From contig NZ_JNKR01000001.1 in the NCBI RefSeq assembly GCF_000702905.1, forward strand, positions 62,001 through 126,000: a stretch of DNA of 64,000 bases. The letters run 5' to 3'. The notes under the pieces are model-generated. The model worked only from the letters and a program-made list of their open reading frames with translations. It was not told where the DNA came from and made no database searches. Each line of letters starts with the position of its first letter. The first letter of the stretch is position 1. The position numbers were made by a program, and so were the translations under genes. This DNA is from Mitsuokella jalaludinii DSM 13811. GTDB lineage: Bacteria > Bacillota > Negativicutes > Selenomonadales > Selenomonadaceae. Positions 1 to 10,827 of this stretch are shown piece after piece.

Positions 1-497
1 GAGGCCGACTCGATGGCCTTGGCCGCCACCTCTTCGTCATGGGCCGCTTCTTTCCGGCGTTCCTCGGCCGTCTCGCGCGCCTCCATGACCTCCGGCGGCA
101 CGAAGTCGCGGTGCTCGTAGTGGTAGTCGCCGTACGTCTCGTAGAACCACTCTGCCAGCGTGTAAGCAAGCGGCAGCAGTACCTTGCAATCCTCGACCGA
201 CTCATAGCTCTCGTGGACGGCGAGGTTGCGCTTCTTGCGCAAGGCGTGCAGGATGGCCGTGAGGTCCTGCGTGATGTAACCCTCGCGCTCGAGCAGGTTG
301 ATGCGGTGCACGGCGTCATCCTTCAGCGGGTGCTCGATATCGTCGATGTCGTAGATGAGCTGGACGACCGTCTCCCCGATCATGCCGAGCTTCATGAGGC
401 AGGCATTCGCGTCCGACTGCCAGTAGCGCTCCGCCTGCTGCCCGAAGCGCGCGAGCACCGGGAAATGTTCGGCCAAGAACGAAAAGTTTGATTCCAT
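1..497 (-). CDS. DUF4145-domain protein, N-terminal part (runs off the window)
   Basis: The first 165 residues read from an ATG with a GAGGGGGG ribosome site and continue past the window edge. The start MESNFSFLAEHFPVLARFG, then EYI-type helices with LRKKRNLAVHE, resemble the DUF4145 module found at the N-terminus of type I restriction HsdR-like helicase-nucleases and of some stand-alone proteins. In that family the module is thought to help bind nucleic acid or partner proteins. A charged, coiled-coil-prone stretch begins near residue 140. What follows cannot be seen, so the HsdR link is an inference and an unrelated DUF4145 protein is possible. A terminator separates it from the upstream symporter gene. 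Confidence 0.6.
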   Translation of the reverse strand, partial: MESNFSFLAEHFPVLARFGQQAERYWQSDANACLMKLGMIGETVVQLIYDIDDIEHPLKDDAVHRINLLEREGYITQDLTAILHALRKKRNLAVHESYESVEDCKVLLPLAYTLAEWFYETYGDYHYEHRDFVPPEVMEARETAEERRKEAAHDEEVAAKAIESA

Positions 498-540
498 TGT
501 ACAAGCCCCCCCTCTGCTGACTTTGACGGTCAAGTCCTAT

Positions 541-580
541 CAAACAACAAGAGCCCCCGCCGTGAGAGACAGCAGGGGTT
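541..580 (-). terminator. Intrinsic terminator after the symporter gene
   Basis: On the minus strand, CCCCTGC pairs with GCGGGGG across a loop of about ten bases and is followed by a T-rich run (TTGTTGTTTG). It lies between the symporter stop and the DUF4145 gene start. Confidence 0.7.
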
Positions 581-656
581 CCTGAATATCTTCATCATCT
601 TGTTAATTATTCCACAGAAATTTGAAAAACCCTGCCTGCGCTGCTTTGACGAGTCA

Positions 657-2105
657 TCAGCGATGGCGCAGCCAGCACGGGATGAGGCAGAGGGCGCTGA
701 CGGCGAGGCCGAAGAAGAGCGGGTTGCCGGCGGCGCCGAGGAAGACGGCGATGAGGGCGGCGGCGGTCGAGAGGGCCATGGAGAGCGTGGCGCTCATGGC
801 GGTGATGGTGCCTGGCGCAAAGATGGCGAAGCTCAGCGGCAGGAAGATGCCGCCGCTCCGGAGGGCCATGGACAGGAAGTTCCAGAAGAGGACCTGACTG
901 CCCTCGTTGGCCAGCGCGATAAAAGCGGCCAGCGTGATGGTCAAAAGGACGATCAGGCGCGTGACGGCGAGCTCTGAGAGGTGGTACGGATGGTTGGGTG
1001 TCGGGATTTCCGTGATGTCGATGATCTGGTTCTCAGGATCTTCGGCGAGCTTGTGGATCTTGCGCGCGCGCAGCGTCACGCGAGCGCGGTGGAAGATGTC
1101 GCGCGAGAGCATCGTGCCGATGCCGAGCGACAGGCCGGCAATCGAGCCGATTAGGGAGAGCATGATGCCGCCCATGGCGATGCCGCCGAGCAGGGATGGC
1201 TGCTCCGTCAAGAGGTACGTCGGCAGCGAGAGGATCGGCATGATCTCAGGATGCGCCGCGCCCATGTAGATGCCGACCATCGCGCAGGGCAGTCCGACCG
1301 GCAGGCTGATGAGCGCTGCCGTAAAGGCCGCGACGGATGCCGTGCGCGGATTCGAGGCCGAGAAGATGGCCTGGATGTACGACTGCGTGCAGAGCATGCC
1401 GATGACGACGGACGAGAAGTTCGCGAGGATGTGGCTCATGTCGCCGCGCAGCAGGTTGAAGGTCCCCTCCGGCAGGGTTGCCGAGACGGCAGGATCGGCA
1501 AAGAGCGAATGCGAGGCCATGATGCCGGCGATGGCCATCGTGACCCAGATGACGATCATCTTGAGGATGCCTCCGACACCGGCACTCTTCATGCCGCCGA
1601 AAAAGGCATAGGCTGCGACGGTCAGGACGAGCAGGATCGTCGCGGGCAAAAACGAGATGCCGAAGATCGCGGCGATGATGTAGATGGCCGGCAGGCAGCT
1701 TGCCACCGCGCTGAACAGGATGCCGATGGATGAGACGACACTCGAGAAGATGCCGCAGGTCACGCCGAAGTTCTGGGCGAGGAACTGCGGGATCGTCTCG
1801 AGTGCCGTGCGGCGCAGGGGCTTGGCATAGAAGAGGCCCATGATGATGAGTCCGACGCCGGAGCCGATGGTGAACCACCAGGCCGACAGTCCGACGGTCG
1901 CGGCGAGCTGCGCCGTGCCGACGGTCGCACCGCCGCCGACACATGTGCCCGCGATGCCGCCTGCGACGAGCGGCACACCGGCCGACCGGCCGCCGACACT
2001 GAAGCCTTTCGTCGAGTGGACGGACCGGGCCGCCCGGATGCCAAACCCCAGCACGACAGCGATCGTCGCGCAGATGGCGATGATCTGCAAGAGAGAAATA
2101 TCCAT
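657..2105 (-). CDS. Sodium:solute symporter family (SSS) permease
   Basis: A 482-residue, very hydrophobic protein with about 13 membrane segments. The N-terminal part (GFGIRAARSVHSTKGFSVGGRS, then GTCVGGGATVGTAQ) is the typical TM1-TM2 region of the SSF fold, which couples substrate uptake to the sodium gradient at the inner membrane. The substrate cannot be named from sequence. The ATG at MDISLLQ was chosen because GAGGTG lies 8 nt upstream; a GTG three codons earlier would overlap that site. The gene follows the 110-residue membrane protein by about 60 nt on the same strand, so the two are probably co-transcribed and the small protein could be an accessory subunit. Confidence 0.85.
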   Translation of the reverse strand: MDISLLQIIAICATIAVVLGFGIRAARSVHSTKGFSVGGRSAGVPLVAGGIAGTCVGGGATVGTAQLAATVGLSAWWFTIGSGVGLIIMGLFYAKPLRRTALETIPQFLAQNFGVTCGIFSSVVSSIGILFSAVASCLPAIYIIAAIFGISFLPATILLVLTVAAYAFFGGMKSAGVGGILKMIVIWVTMAIAGIMASHSLFADPAVSATLPEGTFNLLRGDMSHILANFSSVVIGMLCTQSYIQAIFSASNPRTASVAAFTAALISLPVGLPCAMVGIYMGAAHPEIMPILSLPTYLLTEQPSLLGGIAMGGIMLSLIGSIAGLSLGIGTMLSRDIFHRARVTLRARKIHKLAEDPENQIIDITEIPTPNHPYHLSELAVTRLIVLLTITLAAFIALANEGSQVLFWNFLSMALRSGGIFLPLSFAIFAPGTITAMSATLSMALSTAAALIAVFLGAAGNPLFFGLAVSALCLIPCWLRHR

Positions 2106-2163
2106 GAAATACACACCTCAAAAAAAGAAAGCCCCCCGCTCGATGAGCTGGGGCAATGAAAAA

Positions 2164-2496
2164 TCATTCAAACCAGATCCAGAACACGCCGATGACCGCG
2201 ATGGCGATGGCCGCGATGTTGCGGTGATAGTAGTCGGCGAGCCAGCCGATGTGCGTCACATCGTAGAGCCAGCCGAGCACGCGCAGCGCGATGTAGTGGA
2301 TGATACAGCCGACGAGATAGGCGAGGCCGACCTCGATGGCGATGACCAGCATCGTGATGGACAGGCCGATCATCGCGAAGATGCCCGTGAAGAACAGGCC
2401 GATGATGATGAGGGCCGCCACGATGACGAAGAGCGAGCCGCCGAGCGCAACGCCGATGCCCGCAAGGGCTGCCAGGAATCCCTTCAAGCTATCCAT
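2164..2496 (-). CDS. Small membrane protein of unknown function
   Basis: 110 residues with three or four hydrophobic helices (about 8-33, 37-62 and 92-108) and an amphipathic stretch around GWLYDVTHIGWLADYYHRN. I do not recognise the family. The ATG at MDSLKGF is preceded by a near-perfect AAGGAGGAG, so an upstream 23-residue extension is rejected. It lies directly downstream of the IscB insertion and directly upstream of the SSS symporter. The insertion ends within a few bases of its ribosome site, so its native promoter may have been displaced or replaced by one from the element. Confidence 0.75.
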   Translation of the reverse strand: MDSLKGFLAALAGIGVALGGSLFVIVAALIIIGLFFTGIFAMIGLSITMLVIAIEVGLAYLVGCIIHYIALRVLGWLYDVTHIGWLADYYHRNIAAIAIAVIGVFWIWFE

Positions 2497-2522
2497 AAGA
2501 ACTCCTCCTTTTAAAAATATGG

Positions 2523-2560
2523 TCAAATGTGTCCGGAAGTGTTTGTCTAAGCACATTTGA
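2523..2560 (-). repeat. Long inverted repeat at the 3' end of iscB (element right-end hairpin or terminator)
   Basis: TCAAATGTG and CACATTTGA form a perfect 9-bp inverted repeat with a 20-base loop, extendable by GG/CC with one bulged base. The distal arm lies inside the last codons of iscB. On the minus strand the stem is followed by ATATTTTT. It may be the subterminal palindrome expected at the end of an IS200/IS605-type element, a terminator, or both. Confidence 0.6.
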
Positions 2561-3791
2561 ACCAATATATCTTGTCATATCTCCACAAAAGCCTTGCTTT
2601 CAGAGCATTAACCCGTTTGCAATGCTTTGTAGGGGATTGGAAATTCAACTGGTTTTTGTCGGGATACATTGCGGTAACGTAACCCGTATGAGTTTCACCG
2701 TTGCGATAAGTGTAGGTCACATAATCCCGATGATGGAAACCGCAGACTTCATCGACTCCAGCTTTGTTTTTGCGACGCATAGGCTTTATAGTCCACTCTT
2801 CGATGTCTATGTTCTCTGGCTTCAAGTCAGTTATACAGACTGCATCATTGGAGTGAGTCTTTGCAATATCCCAGTCTTCACGTTTATTGGCGGTGTTGCC
2901 GCCAGTAGTCAAAACTAGCGAACCTCTTTGTTGCAGTTGTTCTCTGAACCAATGCTTGCCCTGCATAACACGCTGGGCATCATCAAGTCCTTCGACATGA
3001 CCTGTGGAGCCAATCAAAGCATAGTACCTATCTGCAAACTGTGATTCCCTGCCAAAAGTTTTAGCATGGCATTTAGGGCATAGTGTTATCAGATTACTTA
3101 TAGTATCAGCCCCGCCGGTCTTTCGTGGAGTAATGTGATGTACTTCAAAACGAGTTTTGGTCTTGCCGCATTCCACACACTTGCAGCCATCACGATGAAT
3201 AGCTGCCAGCCGAAGATTGTTGTCCAGCCTGTTCGACTTCTGGTATTGCCAACGATAAGGCTTGTAGCCATCGGTTAGTGCCCGAATGTCAATTTTTACG
3301 TCTTCCAACCAGTAGCCGTCAATGCGAACCCACTGCCTAAGTCTGTCAATTACTCGAAGAATTGCCTGTTTTCTTTGGATTATCGAAGGCATTAGCCTGC
3401 CGCTACGCCTTGATGATGCACGGTTTAGAAACCTGGCGGGGCGATACTGCTTATGGTATCTATGATACCTGCGATAGCCACGACGAACGGTCAGCAAATG
3501 CTTGACATCCTTGCGCTGCTCGATAGTGCCTTTGAACAAAACCTTGTTTCTGGTCTGGCATTTCTGCACCAGAGCCATGCCGACATGATTCGCACCATCG
3601 TCAATACCACAACGAATTTCATCATTGTTGGGATTATCCATGACTTTATTCAATTGAATTATCATTGGAAACTTCGATACCAGTCGAGCTTTATATTGAC
3701 GAACAAGCCGCCAAGCATTCTGCTCGATTGTTGGGTCAAGTTGTTTTCTTTTCGCGTCCAAAACGAACGCATATTTCTTGATTTTTGGCAT
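2547..3791 (-). CDS. iscB: IscB-type RNA-guided HNH/RuvC endonuclease
   Basis: 414 residues in the IscB order: a PLMP-like N-terminal domain ([11 protein letters not shown], about 10-45); RuvC-I (CGIDDG, D64); an arginine-rich bridge helix with the RRXRR signature ([10 protein letters not shown], about 103-124); a RuvC-II strand (VKIDIRAL, about 165-172); an HNH domain (CVEC at 205-208, VHHI at 217-220, ISNL, CPKCH at 238-242); RuvC-III (KTHSNDAV, 311-318); and a C-terminal domain ([18 protein letters not shown]) like the IscB TAM-interacting region. IscB proteins cut DNA guided by an omega-RNA encoded just upstream and are the accepted ancestors of Cas9. Oddities are QLDP in place of PLMP and Asp where most relatives have Glu in RuvC-II. 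ATG at MPKIKK has GGAAAGGTGG upstream. No tnpA is nearby. Base composition is clearly lower in GC than the flanks. Confidence 0.88.
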   Translation of the reverse strand: MPKIKKYAFVLDAKRKQLDPTIEQNAWRLVRQYKARLVSKFPMIIQLNKVMDNPNNDEIRCGIDDGANHVGMALVQKCQTRNKVLFKGTIEQRKDVKHLLTVRRGYRRYHRYHKQYRPARFLNRASSRRSGRLMPSIIQRKQAILRVIDRLRQWVRIDGYWLEDVKIDIRALTDGYKPYRWQYQKSNRLDNNLRLAAIHRDGCKCVECGKTKTRFEVHHITPRKTGGADTISNLITLCPKCHAKTFGRESQFADRYYALIGSTGHVEGLDDAQRVMQGKHWFREQLQQRGSLVLTTGGNTANKREDWDIAKTHSNDAVCITDLKPENIDIEEWTIKPMRRKNKAGVDEVCGFHHRDYVTYTYRNGETHTGYVTAMYPDKNQLNFQSPTKHCKRVNALKARLLWRYDKIYWFKCA

Positions 3792-4130
3792 CTCTGCCAC
3801 CTTTCCTTTTGGAAGAATTTTCCTTCTTGCCCATGTCGTCAGGAAGCCCATGTGTTTCCCTGTTATCACCGCAGGACATTAGCGATGTTTCTTAGTTGGC
3901 ACTCTCAGAGCAGCGGACTGATGGTTTACATCCGCAGGTGAGTCTTTAGCTTATTCTGATAACTTAGTTCATCCCGCAAGCAGCTTTCGCTGAACACGGT
4001 CACTGGGGCTTGAAACGGCTTCATAAGCATCTATGCATGAGATATTTGTCCACTTATGCGTAGATTTATCGATACTATCGACTACTTATTAGTTCGTCCT
4101 TTCAAGTTCTGTCATGCAACTTCATGATTC
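3792..4130 (-). ncRNA. Putative omega-RNA region of the IscB locus
   Basis: About 340 nt without a plausible gene lie between iscB and the end of uvrA, the place where IscB omega-RNAs are encoded. It contains several inverted repeats: ATCTATGCATGAG with CTTATGCGTAGAT (4029-4065, 13 pairs, two of them G-T on the plus strand), GTTCA with TGAAC (3967-3995, enclosing CAGC-TTTC-GCTG), GCGGA with TCCGC (3913-3935) and ACAT with ATGT (3876-3888). The exact 5' guide/scaffold boundary and the element left end cannot be fixed by eye. Identification rests on position and structure, not on a covariance match. Confidence 0.55.
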
Positions 4131-4136
4131 ACCTTC

Positions 4137-4164
4137 ATTATAGGAAGAACGTCTGCCCTCCGCA
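4137..4164 (-). promoter_or_regulatory. Strong promoter reading into the omega-RNA/iscB region
   Basis: On the minus strand TTGCGG is followed, after exactly 17 bases, by a perfect TATAAT. The predicted start is near 4130. It lies just beyond the uvrA stop codon, so it belongs to host flanking sequence or to the element border. Confidence 0.65.
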
Positions 4165-4178
4165 AGATGCTTTTTGCA

Positions 4179-7007
<2,829 letters not shown>

Positions 7008-7014
7008 TGCTTTT

Positions 7015-7050
7015 ACCTATTATCTAGTATCTACTCATTATCTAGTATCG
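7015..7050. repeat. Two tandem 18-bp repeats between uvrB and uvrA
   Basis: On the minus strand GATACTAGATAATGAGTA is followed at once by GATACTAGATAATAGGTA (two mismatches). The second copy carries the AGGTA that is the only ribosome-site-like sequence before the uvrA ATG. Confidence 0.85.
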
Positions 7051-7077
7051 ATGTATCTATGATCGCACCCGTGGCGC

Positions 7078-9144
7078 TCACTTCTTGCTTCGCCTGCTCT
7101 TGGAGGCCTTCTTTGGTGCCGCGCCGGGCAGACTGCCGTCGAGCTCGAGGATCATGTCGCGGAGCTCTGCGGCCCGCTCGAACTCGAGCGCGCGAGACGC
7201 CTGCTGCATCTCGCGCGTCAGCGTCTTGATGAGGTTCTCCCTGTCCTTCTTCGTCAGCTTCTTCTTGCCCGGCTTCACCTCGTACTTGCCGCCCGACTCA
7301 GCGACGAGTGTCGTCTCAATGAGCGGCTTGATGGGCTTGACGATCGTCTTCGGCGTGATTCCGTGCGCCTTGTTGTAGGCCTGCTGGATCTCGCGGCGGC
7401 GCGCCGTCTCGTCGATGGCGCGCTTCATGGAGTCCGTGATGCGGTCGGCGTACATGATGACGTGGCCGCGCGCATTGCGAGCCGCGCGGCCGATGATCTG
7501 GATGAGCGACGTGTCGGAGCGCAGGAAGCCCTCTTTGTCGGCATCGAGGATGGCGATCAGCGAGACTTCCGGCATGTCGAGGCCCTCGCGCAGGAGGTTG
7601 ATGCCGACGAGCACATCGAATTCGCCGGCGCGCAGGTCGTGGATGATCTCCGCGCGCTCGATCGTCGCGATGTCGGAATGGAGGTAGCGCACCTTGACGC
7701 CGACCTCCGTGAAGTAGTCTGTGAGGTTCTCCGCCATCTTCTTGGTCAGCGTCGTGACGAGCACGCGCTCGTGGCGCTCGATGCGCAGCTTGATCTCGGC
7801 GAGCAGGTCATCGATCTGCCCCTCGAGCGGCCGCACTTCGATCTCAGGATCTAAGAGTCCCGTCGGGCGGATGATCTGCTGAGCGACCTGCTGGGCCCGC
7901 TCGAGTTCGTATTTGCCCGGCGTCGCCGAGACGTAGATGATCTGGTTGATGCGCGCGGCAAATTCCTCGAAGGTCAGCGGACGGTTGTCGAAGGCCGACG
8001 GCAGGCGGAAGCCGTTCTCGACGAGCGACACCTTGCGGCTGCGGTCGCCGGCGTACATCGCGTGGAGCTGCGGCAGCGTCACATGCGACTCATCCATGAC
8101 AATGAGGAAGTCCTCCGGGAAGTAGTCGAGCAGGGTGTAGGGCGCCTCCCCCGCCTTGCGGTGCGTCAGATGGCGCGAGTAATTCTCGATGCCTGAGCAG
8201 TAGCCCATCTCCTGCATCATCTCGAGATCGTAGCGTGTGCGCTGCTCGATGCGCTGGGCCTCGATGAGCTTGCCCTCCGCCTTGAACTTCTTGACCTGCT
8301 CCTCCATCTCCGCCTCGATGTCCTTCATCGCGATCTTGAGGTCCTCGTCCTCCGTGACGTAGTGCGAGGCCGGGAAGATCATCGAATGCGTGCGCTCGCC
8401 GTAGACCTCCCCCGTCACGACATCGAACTCGACGATGCGGTCCACCTCATCGCCGAAGAGCTCGATGCGCACCGCGCGGTTGTTGTAGCCGGCCGGGAAG
8501 ACTTCGATGACATCGCCGCGCACGCGGAACTGGCCGCGCTCAAAGGCGACGTCATTGCGCTCGTAGCGGATGGAGACGAGCTTCTTTAAGATCACGTCGC
8601 GGTCGACCGTCTGCCCCTTGTGCAGCGACAGCACCATCTCGTGGTAGCTCTCCGGCGAGCCCAGGCCGTAGATGCAGGAGACAGAGGCGACGATGATGAC
8701 ATCGCGCCGCTCAAACAGCGAGCACGTCGCGCTGTGGCGCAGCTCATCGATCTCGTCGTTGATCGACGCATCCTTCTCGATGTACGTATCGGTCGAGGCG
8801 ATGTAGGCTTCCGGCTGATAGAAATCGTAATAGCTGACGAAGTAGCCGACGTAGTTGTTCGGGAAGAACGCCTTGAACTCACTCGCGAGCTGCGCCGCGA
8901 GCGTCTTGTTGTGGGCGATGACGAGCGTCGGCTTCTGCACCTTCTCGATGACCTTGGCGATCGTGTACGTCTTGCCCGTGCCCGTCGCGCCCAGGAGGAC
9001 CTGCGCCTGCTGTCCGTTCTCGACGCCTGCAGCCAGCTCCTCGATGGCCTGCGGCTGATCGCCCATCGGCGCAAACGGCGCCACGACCTCAAAGGGCTTC
9101 TCCTCATCAAAATGCATCGTATTGAGCTTTGGCACCTTCGCCAT
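7078..9144 (-). CDS. uvrB: Excinuclease ABC subunit B
   Basis: 688 residues. Helicase Walker [11 protein letters not shown] near residue 38, beta-hairpin region [15 protein letters not shown]-like DESH, motif VI (QIIGRAARN) and a C-terminal UVR motif ([11 protein letters not shown]) that contacts UvrC. UvrB verifies the lesion delivered by UvrA and recruits UvrC. The ATG at MAKVPKLN was preferred because AGGAGGGG lies 7 nt upstream; the longer reading by seven residues has no such site. First gene of the uvrB-uvrA pair. uvrC is not in the window. Confidence 0.98.
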   Translation of the reverse strand: MAKVPKLNTMHFDEEKPFEVVAPFAPMGDQPQAIEELAAGVENGQQAQVLLGATGTGKTYTIAKVIEKVQKPTLVIAHNKTLAAQLASEFKAFFPNNYVGYFVSYYDFYQPEAYIASTDTYIEKDASINDEIDELRHSATCSLFERRDVIIVASVSCIYGLGSPESYHEMVLSLHKGQTVDRDVILKKLVSIRYERNDVAFERGQFRVRGDVIEVFPAGYNNRAVRIELFGDEVDRIVEFDVVTGEVYGERTHSMIFPASHYVTEDEDLKIAMKDIEAEMEEQVKKFKAEGKLIEAQRIEQRTRYDLEMMQEMGYCSGIENYSRHLTHRKAGEAPYTLLDYFPEDFLIVMDESHVTLPQLHAMYAGDRSRKVSLVENGFRLPSAFDNRPLTFEEFAARINQIIYVSATPGKYELERAQQVAQQIIRPTGLLDPEIEVRPLEGQIDDLLAEIKLRIERHERVLVTTLTKKMAENLTDYFTEVGVKVRYLHSDIATIERAEIIHDLRAGEFDVLVGINLLREGLDMPEVSLIAILDADKEGFLRSDTSLIQIIGRAARNARGHVIMYADRITDSMKRAIDETARRREIQQAYNKAHGITPKTIVKPIKPLIETTLVAESGGKYEVKPGKKKLTKKDRENLIKTLTREMQQASRALEFERAAELRDMILELDGSLPGAAPKKASKSRRSKK

Positions 9145-9246
9145 GCAATCCCCTCCTGTAATCAAAAAACATTCTCCATATCAGACGTGTAACTCTATTA
9201 TATACGTCCACTTCAAAAAAATCCACAGCAAGTGCAGGCGGCCCGC

Positions 9247-9288
9247 ATGACAAATGTCATATCCCGTTCATGCGATATTGTGACGCAT
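9247..9288. promoter_or_regulatory. Two palindromes in the uvrB/PTS divergent region (possible operators)
   Basis: ATGACA-AA-TGTCAT (9247-9260) is a perfect palindrome and ATGCG-N9-CGCAT (9270-9288) is a second inverted repeat. They lie in the 264-bp gap between uvrB and the PTS operon. No regulator can be assigned. No clear sigma-54 -24/-12 element was found, although many mannose-family PTS operons use one. Confidence 0.4.
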
Positions 9289-9408
9289 ATCCAATGTATT
9301 TCTTCTCGATTTATCGTATTATAGGAACTGTCAGATAGATAAAGCAGTCGAGCGGAAATGATTCAGACTGCTCCGCTATTCCGGTACAAGGAAAGAGAGG
9401 TACTCATT

Positions 9409-9900
9409 ATGGAAATCGCATTCTGCCGCATCGACGACCGCCTGATCCACGGCCAGGTCGCTACTGTATGGACGAAGGTCACGGGCTGCAACCGCATCAT
9501 GTGCTGCAACGATGAAGTCGCACAGGACACGCTGCGCAAGAAGCTCCTGCTGCAGGTCGCTCCTCCGGGCATCAAGGCGTACGTCATCCCGGTCGAGAAG
9601 GCCGTCGCCGCCTACAAGAACCCGAAGTACGCGCCCTTCAAGACGCTGTTCCTCTTCACGAATCCGCGCGATGTCGTGCGCGCCGTCAAGGGCGGCATCC
9701 CGTTCAAGTCGGTCAACCTCGGCGGCATGACCTACAAGGACGGCGACACGCTGATCTCGCAGGCCGTCGCCGTCAACAAGGATGACGCCGCTGCCATCAA
9801 GGAGCTCGTCGACATGGGCATCGAGGTCGAGATCCGCAAGCTCGCCAACGAGCCGAAGAAAGACGCCATCGAAGCACTCAAGGCAAAGGGCCTGCTCTGA
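9409..9900 (+). CDS. PTS mannose/fructose/sorbose family IIB component
   Basis: 163 residues, typical of a free IIB of the mannose family. MEIAFCRIDDRLIHGQV is the diagnostic N-terminus, with His14 as the phosphorylation site that takes the phosphoryl group from IIA and gives it to the incoming sugar. Cytoplasmic. The ATG was chosen over a frame extension of 17 residues because GAGAGG precedes it. First gene of IIB-IIC-IID; the operon encodes no IIA. The sugar is not predictable beyond the mannose/fructose/sorbose/glucosamine class. Confidence 0.93.
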   Translation: MEIAFCRIDDRLIHGQVATVWTKVTGCNRIMCCNDEVAQDTLRKKLLLQVAPPGIKAYVIPVEKAVAAYKNPKYAPFKTLFLFTNPRDVVRAVKGGIPFKSVNLGGMTYKDGDTLISQAVAVNKDDAAAIKELVDMGIEVEIRKLANEPKKDAIEALKAKGLL

Positions 9901-9935
9901 GCGGCTGATCCGACTGATTTTGGGAAATGAAACAA

Positions 9936-9960
9936 GCGGCAGCCTTGGGGAGGCTGCCGC
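9936..9960 (+). repeat. Intercistronic hairpin between IIB and IIC
   Basis: GCGGCAGCC and GGCTGCCGC form a perfect 9-bp stem around TTGGGGA. No T-run follows, so it is not a standard terminator; it ends about 13 nt before the IIC ribosome site AGGGGG and could act in mRNA processing or translation control. Confidence 0.75.
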
Positions 9961-9986
9961 CATATCCTGAAGGGGGAACATTCAAA

Positions 9987-10805
9987 ATGACTACAATCCA
10001 GTTCATCCTGCTCATCCTCGTCGCAGCCGTCGCCGGCATGGGGTCGGTCCTCGACGAAGCACAATTCCATCGCCCGCTCGTCGCCTGCACGCTCGTCGGC
10101 CTCGTGCTCGGCGATATCACAACCGGTATCATCCTCGGCGGTACACTTGAAATGCTCGCACTCGGCTGGATGAACGTCGGTGCAGCCATGGCACCAGATG
10201 CCGCGCTCGCATCCGTCGTCTCCGCCATCCTCGTCATCGTCGGCCACCAGAGCATCGGCGCCGGCATCGCGATTGCCGTGCCGCTCGCCGCTGCAGGCCA
10301 GGTCCTGACGATCTTCGTCCGCACGATCACCGTCTTCTTCCAGCACCTCGCCGATAAGTTCGCCCTCGAGGGCAATGGCTTCGGCATTGAGATGTGCCAC
10401 CTCGGCGGCCTCCTTCTGCAGGCCATCCGCGTTGCTGTACCGGCTGCCCTCGTCGCTGCCATCGCCGGCACGGACACCGTCAACGCCATGCTCGCTTCGA
10501 TCCCTGAAGTCATCACGCGCGGCCTGCAGGTCGCCGGCGGCTTCATCGTCGTCGTCGGTTATGCGATGGTCATCAACATGATGAACGCGAAATCGCTCAT
10601 GCCGTTCTTCTTCCTCGGTTTCCTCGTCGCCGTCTTCACGAACGTCAACCTCATCGGCTTCGGCGCCATCGGCCTGATCGCTGCTTACTTCCACGTCAAG
10701 GGCCTGCAGCGCGACATCGCCATCGAAGAGGCCGCCAAGACGGGCGGCCCTGGCGCAGCTGGCGGCACGGGGCTCGATGACATCGACGACTCCGATCTCA
10801 TGTAA
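9987..10805 (+). CDS. PTS mannose/fructose/sorbose family IIC component
   Basis: 272 residues with eight or more hydrophobic helices. The N-terminal pattern (AAVAGMGSVLDEAQFHRPL, then GDITTGIILGGTLEMLALGW) is typical of EIIC-Man/Sor, the membrane channel that with IID translocates and phosphorylates the sugar. ATG at MTTIQF has AGGGGG upstream, so the 20-residue longer reading is rejected. An acidic C-terminal tail (DDIDDSDLM) ends 22 nt before the IID start. Confidence 0.93.
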   Translation: MTTIQFILLILVAAVAGMGSVLDEAQFHRPLVACTLVGLVLGDITTGIILGGTLEMLALGWMNVGAAMAPDAALASVVSAILVIVGHQSIGAGIAIAVPLAAAGQVLTIFVRTITVFFQHLADKFALEGNGFGIEMCHLGGLLLQAIRVAVPAALVAAIAGTDTVNAMLASIPEVITRGLQVAGGFIVVVGYAMVINMMNAKSLMPFFFLGFLVAVFTNVNLIGFGAIGLIAAYFHVKGLQRDIAIEEAAKTGGPGAAGGTGLDDIDDSDLM

Positions 10806-10827
10806 GGTGAAGGAGGAAAACACGATC

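Noticed and set aside
2547-3791. TnpB or Cas9 instead of IscB
   Set aside because: TnpB has no HNH insert; Cas9 is much larger with a REC lobe and is linked to a CRISPR array. No CRISPR repeats or cas genes were seen in the window.
3453-3941. A 162-codon plus-strand frame across the iscB start
   Set aside because: Overlaps iscB antisense, has no ribosome site, and its product resembles no family.
9290-9408. A sigma-54 promoter for the PTS operon
   Set aside because: I searched by eye for TGGCA-N7-TGC spacing and found no convincing match.
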